Source: an uncultured Clostridia bacterium
GTDB lineage: Bacteria; Bacillota; Clostridia; Lachnospirales; Anaerotignaceae
NCBI GenBank assembly: GCA_944378105.1
Contig: CALWGC010000020.1
Location: 1-64,000 of the forward strand
Length of the DNA: 64,000 bases
Reading direction: 5' to 3'
The position numbers and the translations under genes were made by a program. Of the stretch, positions 35,363 to 44,111 are shown one piece after another (position 1 is the first letter of the stretch; every line of letters starts with the position of its first letter). The notes below the pieces were generated by a model. It did no database searches. It saw only the letters and a list, made by a program, of their open reading frames with translations, and had not been told where the DNA came from.

Positions 35363-36778
35363 CTACGCATCCACCATCTTCTTCAAATAATAAGCCACCT
35401 GATAATAGGCAATATCGTAACCATTTTCCTTTAACCGGGATGCAATCTTTCTGGCCCCCAGGCCTTCTTTGGCCAAAGCAGCAATGAGCGTGGCCGCCAC
35501 ATCGTCAATCTTCGTCTTCTGGGCCGGTTCGGCTTCGGCCTTGGGCGGTTCCGTTTCCATCAATTCAAAGGGCAAGTGCTCCATGCCCACCACCGTGGAA
35601 ATTTCCTGCTGCCCTTTCACATCTTCGATCAGTGGAGAGCTGGCGTCGATGGAAAAGTTAATCACATCGCGAAACTGGCGGATATTGCGGGGATAGACGG
35701 CATTGAGCAAGGCCTCTCTGGCCTCCGGCGTAAAATGGACCGTATATTTGATTTTCAAGCTGTCCCAAACGGCCTGCTGATATTTTTCCACAAAGTGGTC
35801 CATCAACCGCTCCTTTTCCTTTCTCCCCCGCTCCCGCAGCGACGGCAAGTGCATGGCATACTGAGCCAAGCGCTGATACAGTTCCGGCAGCAGTACTTCG
35901 TGCAAATCCCGGGTGGAAGCGGCAATGATGATGACGTTGATGCTGATTTCTTTCACATCGCCAATGCGGCGGATTTTGCCGCTTTCAATGGCTTTTAACA
36001 ACATATTTTGATAGTTTTCCAAGGTATGGGCCTCGTCCAAAAACAAGATCCCGCCGTCGGCCTGCTCAAAAAGCCCCTTTTTCCGCTTGGAGCCGGTATA
36101 GGCCCCTTCCACACTGCCAAAAATCTCCATGGCCGCAATGTCGGGATTGGTAAACTGGGCGCAGTTGATTTCGATAAACGGCGCATTTTCTCCCAGCACG
36201 CCAATTTTTTTGGCATAGTTATAAATCAGGTTTGCAAGCATGGTCTTGCCGGTGCCAGACTCGCCGGTGATGATACAATGGCGCGGCCCGCCCAAAGAGC
36301 CCACGGTCTTTTTGGCCTTGGAAAAAACGGCGCTTAAGGCCCCTTCTTCGTCCACCACGGTGCTGATGTTGTCCTCCGGCTGATTTAAGCGCACCTGTAA
36401 TTCCAGATATTTCACCTTTTTATTCAGATCGTCAATCTCCTGCACATCGCGAAAGACGGAATAGGCGCCGATAAATTCCCCGTCGCGATAGAGGGGATAG
36501 CTGCTGCACATATACCGTTTTTTTCCGATATAGTGCATCTTTTCGTTTAGGCGTTCATTCTTATTCCGTAATACATGTAACAGCATGGCATCGGGGTAAA
36601 AGTCGGTGATGGGGCGGCCCTCCATCTCTTGAATGGAAGAGTTACAATAGTCGGCGGAAACCTGATTGACATAGACCAAATTCCCCGCCGTATCCACCAC
36701 ATTGACGCCCTCGCCGCTGCGGTTTAAAATTTCTTCAAAGAGCTGATAGGAGTAGAATTGTTCTCGTTCCAATTTCAT
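35363..36778 (-). CDS. Sigma-54-dependent transcriptional activator with PAS domain
   Basis: The 471-residue protein has an N-terminal PAS domain (residues about 10-110; NVVDTAGNLVYVNQVSADYC), a coiled linker, a sigma-54 AAA+ domain and a C-terminal helix-turn-helix (LGARKIASRLKENGYDIAYYQVAYYLKK). Walker A is GESGTGKT (172-179) and Walker B is ILFLDEA (244-250). The sigma-54 contact loop is GAYTGS (225-230), in place of GAFTGA: it has Tyr for Phe and Ser for Ala. It is divergent from a 2-oxoacid oxidoreductase operon that has a near-perfect -24/-12 promoter, so it almost certainly activates it. The PAS probably senses a metabolite or redox signal. The ATG at 36778 follows AGAGGTG. Confidence 0.92.
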   Translation of the reverse strand: MKLEREQFYSYQLFEEILNRSGEGVNVVDTAGNLVYVNQVSADYCNSSIQEMEGRPITDFYPDAMLLHVLRNKNERLNEKMHYIGKKRYMCSSYPLYRDGEFIGAYSVFRDVQEIDDLNKKVKYLELQVRLNQPEDNISTVVDEEGALSAVFSKAKKTVGSLGGPRHCIITGESGTGKTMLANLIYNYAKKIGVLGENAPFIEINCAQFTNPDIAAMEIFGSVEGAYTGSKRKKGLFEQADGGILFLDEAHTLENYQNMLLKAIESGKIRRIGDVKEISINVIIIAASTRDLHEVLLPELYQRLAQYAMHLPSLRERGRKEKERLMDHFVEKYQQAVWDSLKIKYTVHFTPEAREALLNAVYPRNIRQFRDVINFSIDASSPLIEDVKGQQEISTVVGMEHLPFELMETEPPKAEAEPAQKTKIDDVAATLIAALAKEGLGARKIASRLKENGYDIAYYQVAYYLKKMVDA

Positions 36779-36813
36779 TTTTTCTCACACCTCTTTTCTC
36801 ACACTGTTCTTCT

Positions 36814-36819
36814 ATTATA
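36814..36819 (-). promoter_or_regulatory. -10 element of the activator gene
   Basis: TATAAT on the minus strand, preceded by TGT (extended -10), lies about 35 bases before the activator start. The -35 (TGGATT) is weak. Confidence 0.5.
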
Positions 36820-36890
36820 ACATTTCTTCTATCAAAAATCCACTGAAATCCCCTTTTCTTTTTCTGTTTCATGACAAAGACGAAAAAAAG

Positions 36891-36904
36891 TTTTGCCCGC
36901 AAAA
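36891..36904. promoter_or_regulatory. Candidate activator-binding palindrome
   Basis: TTTTG-CCCG-CAAAA is a five-base perfect inverted repeat about 50-60 bases upstream of the -24 element. It is a plausible upstream activating site for the divergent sigma-54 activator. Confidence 0.35.
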
Positions 36905-36917
36905 TCAAGCTTTCCTG

Positions 36918-36939
36918 CCCAATTCCAAAAAAAATTGGG
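36918..36939. other. Inverted repeat upstream of the sigma-54 promoter
   Basis: CCCAATT and AATTGGG are seven-base arms around an eight-base spacer. It could be a second activator site or a small hairpin. Confidence 0.35.
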
Positions 36940-36952
36940 GGCTTGTCGTTTT

Positions 36953-36969
36953 TTGGCACGCCATTTGCT
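36953..36969 (+). promoter_or_regulatory. Sigma-54 (-24/-12) promoter of the 2-oxoacid oxidoreductase operon
   Basis: TTGGCACG-N4-TTGCT matches the sigma-54 consensus at every conserved base, with the required GG-N10-GC spacing. It is about 50 bases upstream of the first gene and faces it, with a sigma-54 activator gene divergently transcribed. Confidence 0.92.
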
Positions 36970-37017
36970 TTATAAATAGGCAAATCAAAAAAAACGATAA
37001 TGAGGAGGTATCTTTCC

Positions 37018-37590
37018 ATGGCAAAAACATTAGAAATTCGCTGGCACGGCCGTGGCGGTCAGGGTGCGAAAACCGCTTCCCTTTTGCTGGCAGACGTTGC
37101 CTTTAACACCGGTAAGTATGTACAGGGTTTCCCAGAATACGGCCCAGAACGTATGGGTGCTCCTATCACCGCTTACAACCGTATCAGCGATGATCCCATC
37201 CGCGTACATTCCAACATCTATGATCCAGAATTTGTTGTAGTGGTAGATGAAACCTTGTTGACTGCCGTTGACGTAACCAAAGGCCTCAAAGAAGATGGCG
37301 CCATCATCATCAACTCCGAAAAGAGCGGTGAAGAACTGCGTCCTCTTTTGAACGGATACAAAGGCAAAGTATATACCATCGATGCAAGAAAAATTTCCGT
37401 TGCTGCATTGGGCAAATATTTCCCAAATATGCCAATGCTGGCTTCCATCGTAAAGGTTGCAAATGTCATGGACGAAGCTGATTTCCTGGAAGAAATGCAG
37501 GGTTCCTTCAAACATAAATTTGCTTCCAAACCAGAAGTAATCGAAGGCAATATGCAGGCCCTTCGTATGTCCTTACAGGAGGTGAAATAA
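37018..37590 (+). CDS. porC: 2-oxoacid:ferredoxin oxidoreductase, gamma subunit
   Basis: The 190-residue protein has the gamma-domain start EIRWHGRGGQGAKTASLLLADVAF and the FPEYGPERMGAPITAYNRIS segment that contacts CoA and neighbouring subunits. It is part of a four-subunit 2-oxoacid:ferredoxin oxidoreductase (order gamma, delta, alpha, beta), which oxidises pyruvate or branched-chain oxoacids to acyl-CoA with ferredoxin reduction. The ATG at 37018 follows GAGGAGG. It is the first gene behind the sigma-54 promoter. Codons are strongly biased, suggesting high expression. Confidence 0.93.
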   Translation: MAKTLEIRWHGRGGQGAKTASLLLADVAFNTGKYVQGFPEYGPERMGAPITAYNRISDDPIRVHSNIYDPEFVVVVDETLLTAVDVTKGLKEDGAIIINSEKSGEELRPLLNGYKGKVYTIDARKISVAALGKYFPNMPMLASIVKVANVMDEADFLEEMQGSFKHKFASKPEVIEGNMQALRMSLQEVK

Positions 37591-37593
37591 GTC

Positions 37594-37899
37594 ATGGCAA
37601 AAATTTCCGATCAGTATAACGAATCTACCCGTTGGCAAGACCTCAGCCTTGCCTGTGACGTATTTGTACCAGCCACCAGCGCAGAATTCCGCACCGGCGA
37701 CTGGAGAACCGATGTACCCGTATTTGATGCAGAAAAATGTAAACAATGTCTCCTTTGCACCCCAGTTTGCCCAGACAGCTCCATTCCTGTCAAAGACGGC
37801 AAACGTCTGGACTTTGATTTCGATCACTGCAAAGGCTGCGGCATCTGCGCTCAGGTATGTCCTTTTGGCGCCATCCGCATGGTAAAGGAGGAGAAATAA
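37594..37899 (+). CDS. porD: 2-oxoacid:ferredoxin oxidoreductase, delta (2[4Fe-4S]) subunit
   Basis: The 101-residue protein has two CxxCxxCxxxCP clusters (CKQCLLCTPVCP and CKGCGICAQVCP) that hold two [4Fe-4S] centres and carry electrons to ferredoxin. It lies three bases after the gamma gene, with a GGAGGTG ribosome site inside that gene's end. It forms the second subunit in the gamma-delta-alpha-beta order. Confidence 0.95.
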   Translation: MAKISDQYNESTRWQDLSLACDVFVPATSAEFRTGDWRTDVPVFDAEKCKQCLLCTPVCPDSSIPVKDGKRLDFDFDHCKGCGICAQVCPFGAIRMVKEEK

Positions 37900-37900
37900 T

Positions 37901-39082
37901 ATGGCAATCAGAGAAAGATTATCCGGTAACGAAGCCGTGGCCATCGCCATGCGCCAAATCAACCCCGATGTAATGCCTGCTTTCCCAATCACCCCATCCA
38001 CAGAAATTCCTCAGTATTTTTCTTCTTTCGTGGCTAACGGGAAAGTAGATACCGAATTTGTACCTGTTGAAAGTGAACATAGTGCCATGAGTGCTGCCAT
38101 CGGTGCATCTGCTGCCGGTGCCAGAACTTTGACCGCTACTTCTTCTTGCGGTATGGCTTTGATGTGGGAAGAACTGTATGTGGCCGCTTCCAACCGTCTG
38201 CCAATCGCTTTGGCTTTGGTAAACCGTGCCCTGTCCGGCCCAATCAATATCAACGCTGACCACTCTGACTCCATGGGCGCTCGTGACAGCGGCTGGATTC
38301 AGATTTATTCCGAAAACAACCAGGAAGCATACGACAACTTCGTACAGGCTTTCCGTATTGCAGAACATAAAGACGTGCAACTGCCTATCATGATCTGCCA
38401 GGATGGTTTCATCACCAGCCACGCTGTAGAAAACATCAACCTGCTGGAAGATGAAGAAGTGAAAAACTTCGTTGGCGAACATGACCCAGAAAACTTCCTG
38501 CTCAACAGCAAAACTTCCATGGCTGTTGGTGCTTATGCAACCCCAGCTTTCTACATGGAAGCCAAAAAAGCACAGTCTGAAGCAATGAAAAACGCAAAAC
38601 AGGTAATCTTGGATGTTGCCAAAGAATTCAAAGCCCTTTCTGGCAGAGAATATGGCCTCTTTGAAACCTACAAATTGGAAGATGCAGAATGCGCTATCGT
38701 CATCATCAACTCTGCTGCCGGTACTGCAAAAGACGCCGTTGACAACTTGAGAGCCCAGGGCAAAAAAGTTGGTCTGCTGAAAATCCGTGTCTTCCGTCCA
38801 TTCCCAGCAGAAGAAATTGCAGAAGCTTTGAAACATTGCAAAGCCGTAGCTGTTATGGATAGAAGCGATAGCTTCAACGCACATGGTGGCCCTGTTTGCG
38901 CCGAAGTAAAAAGCGCCCTTTACGGCCTGGACAAAAAACCATTGGTGGTTAACTACATCTATGGTTTGGGCGGCAGAGATGTCAAAGTGGAAAATATCGA
39001 AGAAGTATATGCCGCTTTGGAAGAAATCGCTGCAGCAGGCAAAGTAGAAGACGATTATCGTTATCTGTCCGTGAGAGCATAA
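37901..39082 (+). CDS. porA: 2-oxoacid:ferredoxin oxidoreductase, alpha subunit
   Basis: The 393-residue subunit has the MPAFPITPSTEIPQYFSSF start and the VESEHSAMSAAIGASAAGARTLTATSS core (about residue 57 onward) of POR/VOR alpha chains. A transketolase-like C-terminal domain follows (LKIRVFRPFPAEEIAEALK, YIYGLGGRD). The substrate class (pyruvate versus 2-oxoisovalerate) cannot be fixed from the sequence. The ATG at 37901 follows AGGAGG. It is translationally close to its neighbours. Confidence 0.93.
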   Translation: MAIRERLSGNEAVAIAMRQINPDVMPAFPITPSTEIPQYFSSFVANGKVDTEFVPVESEHSAMSAAIGASAAGARTLTATSSCGMALMWEELYVAASNRLPIALALVNRALSGPININADHSDSMGARDSGWIQIYSENNQEAYDNFVQAFRIAEHKDVQLPIMICQDGFITSHAVENINLLEDEEVKNFVGEHDPENFLLNSKTSMAVGAYATPAFYMEAKKAQSEAMKNAKQVILDVAKEFKALSGREYGLFETYKLEDAECAIVIINSAAGTAKDAVDNLRAQGKKVGLLKIRVFRPFPAEEIAEALKHCKAVAVMDRSDSFNAHGGPVCAEVKSALYGLDKKPLVVNYIYGLGGRDVKVENIEEVYAALEEIAAAGKVEDDYRYLSVRA

Positions 39083-39096
39083 GAGAGGTGAAAGCA

Positions 39097-40029
39097 ATGT
39101 ATACCAGTTTGAAAGACACCATGAATAAAAAAGAACGTCTGGCTGGCGGCCACAGAATGTGCGCTGGCTGTGGCGGTACGGTAGCAGTTCGTAACGTGCT
39201 GCGCGGCCTTCACGACGAAGACCATGCTGTCATCGGCTCTGCCACCAGCTGCTTGGAAGTATCCACCTTCATGTATCCTTACACCGCTTGGCAGGATTCT
39301 TTCATCCACAACGCATTTGAAAACGCAGCAGCTACCATCAGTGGCGTAGAAGCTGCTTACAATGTAATGAAACGCAAAGGTAAAATCGACGATACCTATA
39401 AATTCATCGCTTTCGGCGGTGACGGCGGTACCTACGATATCGGCTTCCAGTCTCTGTCTGGTGCCATGGAAAGAAACCATGACATGGTTTATGTTTGCTA
39501 CGACAACGGCGCTTACATGAACACCGGTATCCAGCGTTCTTCCGCAACCCCACGTTTTGCTGATACCACCACCACCCCAGTGGGCAGCGATTCCAACGGT
39601 AAACTGCAGGGCAGAAAAGACCTGACCCAGGTCATGGCAGCCCACCACATTCCATATGTGGCTCAGACCACCTTCATCAAAAACTTCTCTGACTTGCACA
39701 AAAAAGCAGAAAAAGCCATCTACACCCCAGGCGCTGCTTTCTTGAACGTGATGGCTCCATGTCCTAGAGGTTGGAGATATCCAGCACAGGATTTGATGAA
39801 AATCTGTAACCTGGCTGTAGAAACCTGCTACTGGCCACTGTTTGAAGTAGAAAACGGCAAATGGACTTTGAACTACAAACCAAAGAACAAACTGCCAATC
39901 GAAGACTTCATCAAACCACAGGGCCGTTTCAAACACCTGTTCAAAAAAGGCAACGAAGACCTGATCGCTCAGTTCCAGCAGGAAGTGGACGAAAGATGGG
40001 AACAACTGCTTCGTCTTTGCGAAGAATAA
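39097..40029 (+). CDS. porB: 2-oxoacid:ferredoxin oxidoreductase, beta (ThDP) subunit
   Basis: The 310-residue subunit binds thiamine diphosphate and a [4Fe-4S] cluster. CAGCGGTVAVRN near residue 18 carries cluster cysteines, and GDGGTYDIGFQSLSGAMERN...NGAYMNTGIQRSS is the ThDP motif. Further cysteines lie in SATSCLEVS and MAPCPRGW. I chose the ATG at 39097, which follows AGAGGTG; a GTG at 39088 belongs to that ribosome site. It closes the operon before a terminator at 40119-40168. Confidence 0.94.
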   Translation: MYTSLKDTMNKKERLAGGHRMCAGCGGTVAVRNVLRGLHDEDHAVIGSATSCLEVSTFMYPYTAWQDSFIHNAFENAAATISGVEAAYNVMKRKGKIDDTYKFIAFGGDGGTYDIGFQSLSGAMERNHDMVYVCYDNGAYMNTGIQRSSATPRFADTTTTPVGSDSNGKLQGRKDLTQVMAAHHIPYVAQTTFIKNFSDLHKKAEKAIYTPGAAFLNVMAPCPRGWRYPAQDLMKICNLAVETCYWPLFEVENGKWTLNYKPKNKLPIEDFIKPQGRFKHLFKKGNEDLIAQFQQEVDERWEQLLRLCEE

Positions 40030-40118
40030 GCAGTTCCTTCGCTTGCATCGCAACTGCCTCCTATCATTTCTTCCTAGAATTTGCGATGCCGGCCTTTCTA
40101 TAACATAGCACAACAAAA

Positions 40119-40168
40119 AGCACCAAATACCTTGGCGTCCTCCTGCGCCTGGTATCTGGTGCTTTTTT
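40119..40168 (+). terminator. Terminator of the por operon
   Basis: AGCACCAAATACC pairs with GGTATCTGGTGCT (one internal mismatch) and a run of T follows on the plus strand. Confidence 0.8.
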
Positions 40169-40236
40169 GTATGGGGATTTTGCTCCTTTGTTAAGCCGGA
40201 TATCCGCAATCTCATCTGCTGCTTCTACACCAAAAA

Positions 40237-40273
40237 GGCCCTTGCTTTCCGTAGGGAAAGCAAGGGCTTTTTT
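40237..40273. terminator. Bidirectional terminator
   Basis: GCCCTTGCTTTCC pairs perfectly with GGGAAAGCAAGGGC-side bases around GTA, with T and A runs outside. It is just beyond the small membrane protein stop on the minus strand. Confidence 0.8.
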
Positions 40274-40587
40274 CATTTCTTCTCTTCTTTCGTCAAACAA
40301 GAAATCAGAGCCACCACAAAAGAAACACCAATGGCCCAGCAAATGCCAAATAGTCCCAAATCTAGCGTATTGGCATTGGCCACAATCCCCGGCTGCAAAC
40401 TTTGATTGATGGAAAAAATGCGATACAAAAAATAAAAACTGGCCCATGTGGCCAACACATGTCCCACTAAGTAACGTCTTGCAATCGGCCGCTTTTCCAG
40501 CATCACCCAGCCAAACCCCACTTCCAGAAGTGACACTACCACAATGCCGATCAAACATAAAACGCCTGCCTCTGCTTCCATTCCCAT
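40273..40587 (-). CDS. Small membrane protein of unknown function
   Basis: The 104-residue protein has three hydrophobic segments (LCLIGIVVVSLLEVGFGWVM, LATWASFYFLYRIFSI, LGLFGICWAIGVSFVVALIS). I do not recognise it. The ATG at 40587 follows GAGGAGG and is preferred over a longer frame. It is flanked by terminators on both sides, so it is probably a single-gene unit. Confidence 0.65.
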   Translation of the reverse strand: MGMEAEAGVLCLIGIVVVSLLEVGFGWVMLEKRPIARRYLVGHVLATWASFYFLYRIFSINQSLQPGIVANANTLDLGLFGICWAIGVSFVVALISCLTKEEKK

Positions 40588-40688
40588 GGCCTCCTCTCCC
40601 TGTCCTTCCAATCCAGTATCTTTCCAAATCAAAACCGGCTTGCTGCCCACGTTTCCTGCTGCCAAACAAACCGCCGTCCATGTAAAAA

Positions 40689-40733
40689 CAGCAAGCCTTT
40701 CGGCTTTTTGCCAAAATAGCTTGCTGCTTTTTT
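40689..40733. terminator. Terminator of clpX and small membrane gene region
   Basis: CAGCAAGC pairs with GCTTGCTG, with an inner AGCC/GGCT-type pair and a T run on the plus side and A/T on the minus side. It separates clpX from the small membrane gene. Confidence 0.6.
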
Positions 40734-40750
40734 CATTTCAACTTCTTTTA

Positions 40751-42013
40751 TTAAGATACTTGGCTATCATCACCCGGCTTTGGGCTGCGGCGCTGCAGCA
40801 CCGGTTCGCCTTCGCCTTTGACGCAAGCTGCAGTGATGATACACTTTTCCACATCTGGCTCGCTGGGGATTTCATACATGATCTTGCTGATGAACCCTTC
40901 CACAATGGCACGCAGGCCACGGGCGCCGGTATTGCGGGCGATGGCAAGTTTTGCAATTTCCGTCAACGCCTCTGCTTCAAATTCCAGCGTTACATGATCC
41001 AACTCAAACAAGTATTGATACTGTTTTGTGATGGCATTTTTGGGTTCTGTCAAAATCTGTACCAACTGCTCTTCGTTCAAATCGTTGAGCGTCACCACCA
41101 CCGGCAAACGGCCTACAAATTCGGCAATGAGGCCATATTTCATCAAATCCTGTGGTTGGATATTGGCAATGATCTTGTCAAAATCCGTATCCCGCTTGCT
41201 TTGTACCTTGGCGCCAAAACCAATCACCTTTTCACCCATCCGGTTTTCAATGATTTTTTCAATGCCGCCAAAGGCACCACCGCAAATGAAGAGGATGTTA
41301 GTGGTATCAATTTGCAGTAATTCTTGGTGAGGATGTTTCCGGCCGCCTTGAGGCGGTACGGAAGCCACCGTTCCTTCCAAAATTTTCAGCAAAGCCTGCT
41401 GCACCCCTTCGCCGCTGACGTCGCGGGTGATGGAAGGATTTTCGCTTTTTTTCGTAATTTTGTCGATTTCATCGATATACACAATGCCTTTTTCGGCACG
41501 TTCGATGTCATAATCGGCCGCCTGAATGAGCTTTAAGAGGATGTTTTCCACATCTTCGCCCACATAGCCGGCTTCTGTCAGTGTGGTGGCATCGGCGATG
41601 GCAAAGGGTACATGAAGCATCCGCGCCAACGTCTGGGCCAGGAGGGTTTTCCCCACGCCAGTGGGGCCCACAATCAAAATATTGCTTTTTTGCAGTTCCA
41701 CGTCCCCGGTCGATTTTTTCTTGGCAATCCGTTTATAGTGGTTATAAACGGCCACCGCCAACACTTTTTTGGCTGCGTCTTGCCCGATGACATAGTCGTC
41801 CAAAAAGGCTTTCATTTCCTTTGGTGTCGGCAACTTCATGCCGTCGGCCATGGTTTCTTCTTCCATGCCGTCGGCAATGATGTCTGCACACAAATCCACA
41901 CATTCGTCACAGATGTAAACATCTGGGCCGGCAATCAGTTTTTTCACTTCGTCCTGCGGTTTTCCGCAAAAGGAGCAGCGAATTTGTTTTTTGTCATCTG
42001 TTTTCGATGCCAT
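40751..42013 (-). CDS. clpX: ATP-dependent Clp protease ATP-binding subunit ClpX
   Basis: The 420-residue AAA+ unfoldase has an N-terminal zinc-binding domain ([17 protein letters not shown]...CDEC). Walker A is [12 protein letters not shown], Walker B is [10 protein letters not shown], and sensor motifs and the substrate pore loop region GYVGEDVEN are present. It feeds unfolded proteins to ClpP. It follows clpP in the tig-clpP-clpX order common to Bacillota. The ATG at 42013 opens [10 protein letters not shown]. Confidence 0.97.
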   Translation of the reverse strand: MASKTDDKKQIRCSFCGKPQDEVKKLIAGPDVYICDECVDLCADIIADGMEEETMADGMKLPTPKEMKAFLDDYVIGQDAAKKVLAVAVYNHYKRIAKKKSTGDVELQKSNILIVGPTGVGKTLLAQTLARMLHVPFAIADATTLTEAGYVGEDVENILLKLIQAADYDIERAEKGIVYIDEIDKITKKSENPSITRDVSGEGVQQALLKILEGTVASVPPQGGRKHPHQELLQIDTTNILFICGGAFGGIEKIIENRMGEKVIGFGAKVQSKRDTDFDKIIANIQPQDLMKYGLIAEFVGRLPVVVTLNDLNEEQLVQILTEPKNAITKQYQYLFELDHVTLEFEAEALTEIAKLAIARNTGARGLRAIVEGFISKIMYEIPSEPDVEKCIITAACVKGEGEPVLQRRSPKPGDDSQVS

Positions 42014-42040
42014 TGGTTTTTCTCTCCCTTAACTAAAACC

Positions 42041-42625
42041 TTATACCGGCTTGGTGATCACCTGGTCAATGAGGCCATAAGCAACTGCTTCTTGGGCGCT
42101 CATATAGTTATCGCGTTCGGTGTCCCGTGTGATTTCTTCCAGGCTTTTTCCTGTATTGGAGGCCAAAATTTCATTGAGACGTTTTTTCGTTTTCAGAATA
42201 TTTTCTGCCACAATCTGGATTTCCGTTGCCTGGCCTCTGGCGCCACCGGAAGGCTGATGGATCATAATTTCTGCATTGGGCAGCGCAAAGCGTTTGCCTT
42301 TGGCCCCACCGGAGAGCAAAAAGGCACCCATGCTGGCCGCAAGCCCCACGCAGATGGTGGATACGTCCGGTTTGATATACTGCATGGTGTCATAAATGGC
42401 CATGCCGGCTGTCACAGAGCCACCGGGGCTATTGATATACAAGTTGATATCTTTATCCGGGTCTTCTGCTGCCAAAAACAACAACTGGGCAACCACCAAA
42501 TTGGCGCTGACATCGGTCACTTCTTCACCCAAAAAGATAATTCTGTCTTTGAGGAGGCGGGAGAAAATATCATAAGACCGTTCCCCCCGACTGGTTTGTT
42601 CAATGACATAAGGTACTAAACTCAT
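42041..42625 (-). CDS. clpP: ATP-dependent Clp protease proteolytic subunit ClpP
   Basis: The 194-residue serine protease forms a double heptamer. The catalytic Ser is in [14 protein letters not shown], the His is in [12 protein letters not shown], and the Asp is in the following region (RDTERDNYM). The N-terminal [16 protein letters not shown] is typical. It lies between tig and clpX on the minus strand. A ribosome site is present before ATG 42625. Confidence 0.97.
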   Translation of the reverse strand: MSLVPYVIEQTSRGERSYDIFSRLLKDRIIFLGEEVTDVSANLVVAQLLFLAAEDPDKDINLYINSPGGSVTAGMAIYDTMQYIKPDVSTICVGLAASMGAFLLSGGAKGKRFALPNAEIMIHQPSGGARGQATEIQIVAENILKTKKRLNEILASNTGKSLEEITRDTERDNYMSAQEAVAYGLIDQVITKPV

Positions 42626-42664
42626 CTCTGTTTTGAGCCTCCCTCTGTTTTGCTTTGTTTCTTC

Positions 42665-43978
42665 TTATTCTGCTTTTTCTTCTGCTTTTGGTTCCGTATA
42701 AACGGCGTTTTCTTCCACCAGTTTCAGTGCTTTTTGTACCAACAAGTCAGCTTTTACCATTTCTCTGTCTTCTGGACGGAAGATTTCGATCATTTTTTCA
42801 GGAGCCAGGCCATAACCTTCGCCGATTTTGCCAATTTCTGCATTCAATTCGTCTTCGGTTACTTCCAATGCTTCTTCTTTTGCAATCTGTTCCAGTACCA
42901 GTCTAGCTTTTACGCTCTTTTCAGCGGTGCCGCGGAAGGTGTTTCTGAGGCCTTCTACGGTGGTGCCCAAATACTGGCAATATACATCCAGTGTCAGGCC
43001 CTGACGGGATACGTTGTTGCTGAAGTCTTGCATCAACTGGTCAATACGGTTTTCATACATCACTTCCGGTACATCCATGGTTGCGTTTTCTACGGCCTGA
43101 TCCAGCAGTTTGTCGCCCTGTACCTGTTTTGCATTGGCTTCGGCCGTCTCTTTCAGTTTAGCCCCAATGCTTGCTTTATATTCTTCCAAAGTTTCAAATT
43201 CGGAAACATCCTGTGCAAATTCATCGTTCAATTCTGGCAATTCTTTCACACTGATGCCTTTCAATTCCACTGCAAATACAGCAGCTTTGCCTTTCAGTTC
43301 TTCTGCATGATATTCTGCTGGGAAGGTTACGTTGACATCAAATTTATCGCCAATGTTGTGACCTACAATCTGATCTTCAAAGGTATCGATGAAGGAATGA
43401 GAACCCAATACCAGATTGTAGTCATCAGATGTACCGCCATCAAATGCAACGCCATCGATGGTACCAGCATAGCTGATGTTTACCATATCGTCCATCTGAG
43501 CAGCACGATCGGTAATGGTCAGCATTCTTGCGTTTTGATCCTGTACCCGTTTCAGTTCTGCTTCTACCGCTTCGTCAGAAACAGTGGTATCTACCTTTTC
43601 TACTTCCAAGCCTTTGTACTGGCCCAAGGTTACTTCTGGTTTTACGGTTACGGTTACTTCGAAGGTTACGCCTTCTGCTTTATCGATCACTGGTGCGTCG
43701 ATTTCTGGTCTGGAAACGGTGTCCAAGCCCAATTCTTTCACAGCTTTTTCATATTCGGTGTTCAAGATGAAGTTCACTGCATCATCATAGAATACCTGTG
43801 GGCCATACTGGCTTTCAATCAATTTCCGAGGTGCTTTGCCTTTGCGGAAGCCTGGCAGAGAAATTTGATTTTTGTTTTTCTTATATGCATACTGCATGCC
43901 TTCTTCCAACTGGGCTGCATCTGCCTGGAAAGAAAATTTTACCACATTATTTTCTTTGCTGATTACCTTTGCATTCAT
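42665..43978 (-). CDS. tig: Trigger factor (peptidyl-prolyl isomerase chaperone)
   Basis: The 437-residue ribosome-bound chaperone has the N-terminal ribosome-binding signature LPGFRKGKAPRKLIE at about residue 39. A central FKBP-like PPIase domain (MVNISYAGTIDGVAFDGGTSDDYNLVLGSH) and a C-terminal helical chaperone domain follow. It is the first gene of tig-clpP-clpX. An extended -10 (TGG TATAAT) lies upstream. The codon use is strongly biased. Confidence 0.96.
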   Translation of the reverse strand: MNAKVISKENNVVKFSFQADAAQLEEGMQYAYKKNKNQISLPGFRKGKAPRKLIESQYGPQVFYDDAVNFILNTEYEKAVKELGLDTVSRPEIDAPVIDKAEGVTFEVTVTVKPEVTLGQYKGLEVEKVDTTVSDEAVEAELKRVQDQNARMLTITDRAAQMDDMVNISYAGTIDGVAFDGGTSDDYNLVLGSHSFIDTFEDQIVGHNIGDKFDVNVTFPAEYHAEELKGKAAVFAVELKGISVKELPELNDEFAQDVSEFETLEEYKASIGAKLKETAEANAKQVQGDKLLDQAVENATMDVPEVMYENRIDQLMQDFSNNVSRQGLTLDVYCQYLGTTVEGLRNTFRGTAEKSVKARLVLEQIAKEEALEVTEDELNAEIGKIGEGYGLAPEKMIEIFRPEDREMVKADLLVQKALKLVEENAVYTEPKAEEKAE

Positions 43979-44054
43979 TTCAATAGTTCCTCCTTAGCGT
44001 TTTCCATTTTCTTTGCGATTCCTCACCAAATATCTCATCGCATAGCTATTCGCT

Positions 44055-44060
44055 ATTATA
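44055..44060 (-). promoter_or_regulatory. -10 element of the tig-clpP-clpX operon
   Basis: TATAAT on the minus strand is preceded by TGG, an extended -10, about 80 bases before the tig start. Confidence 0.6.
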
Positions 44061-44111
44061 CCATAGAAACCGGCTAAAATCTAGTAAAAATTTCGGTTTT
44101 GCCGCCTGCTC

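Noticed and set aside
37919..40215. Long minus-strand frames of about 390 codons opposite porA and porB
   Set aside because: They are antisense to conserved enzyme genes, have odd composition and lack ribosome sites.
42650..44077. Long plus-strand frame of 475 codons opposite tig
   Set aside because: It is rich in Phe, Tyr, His and Cys, has no ribosome site, and is exactly antisense to a clear trigger factor; such shadows arise from the codon bias of highly expressed genes.
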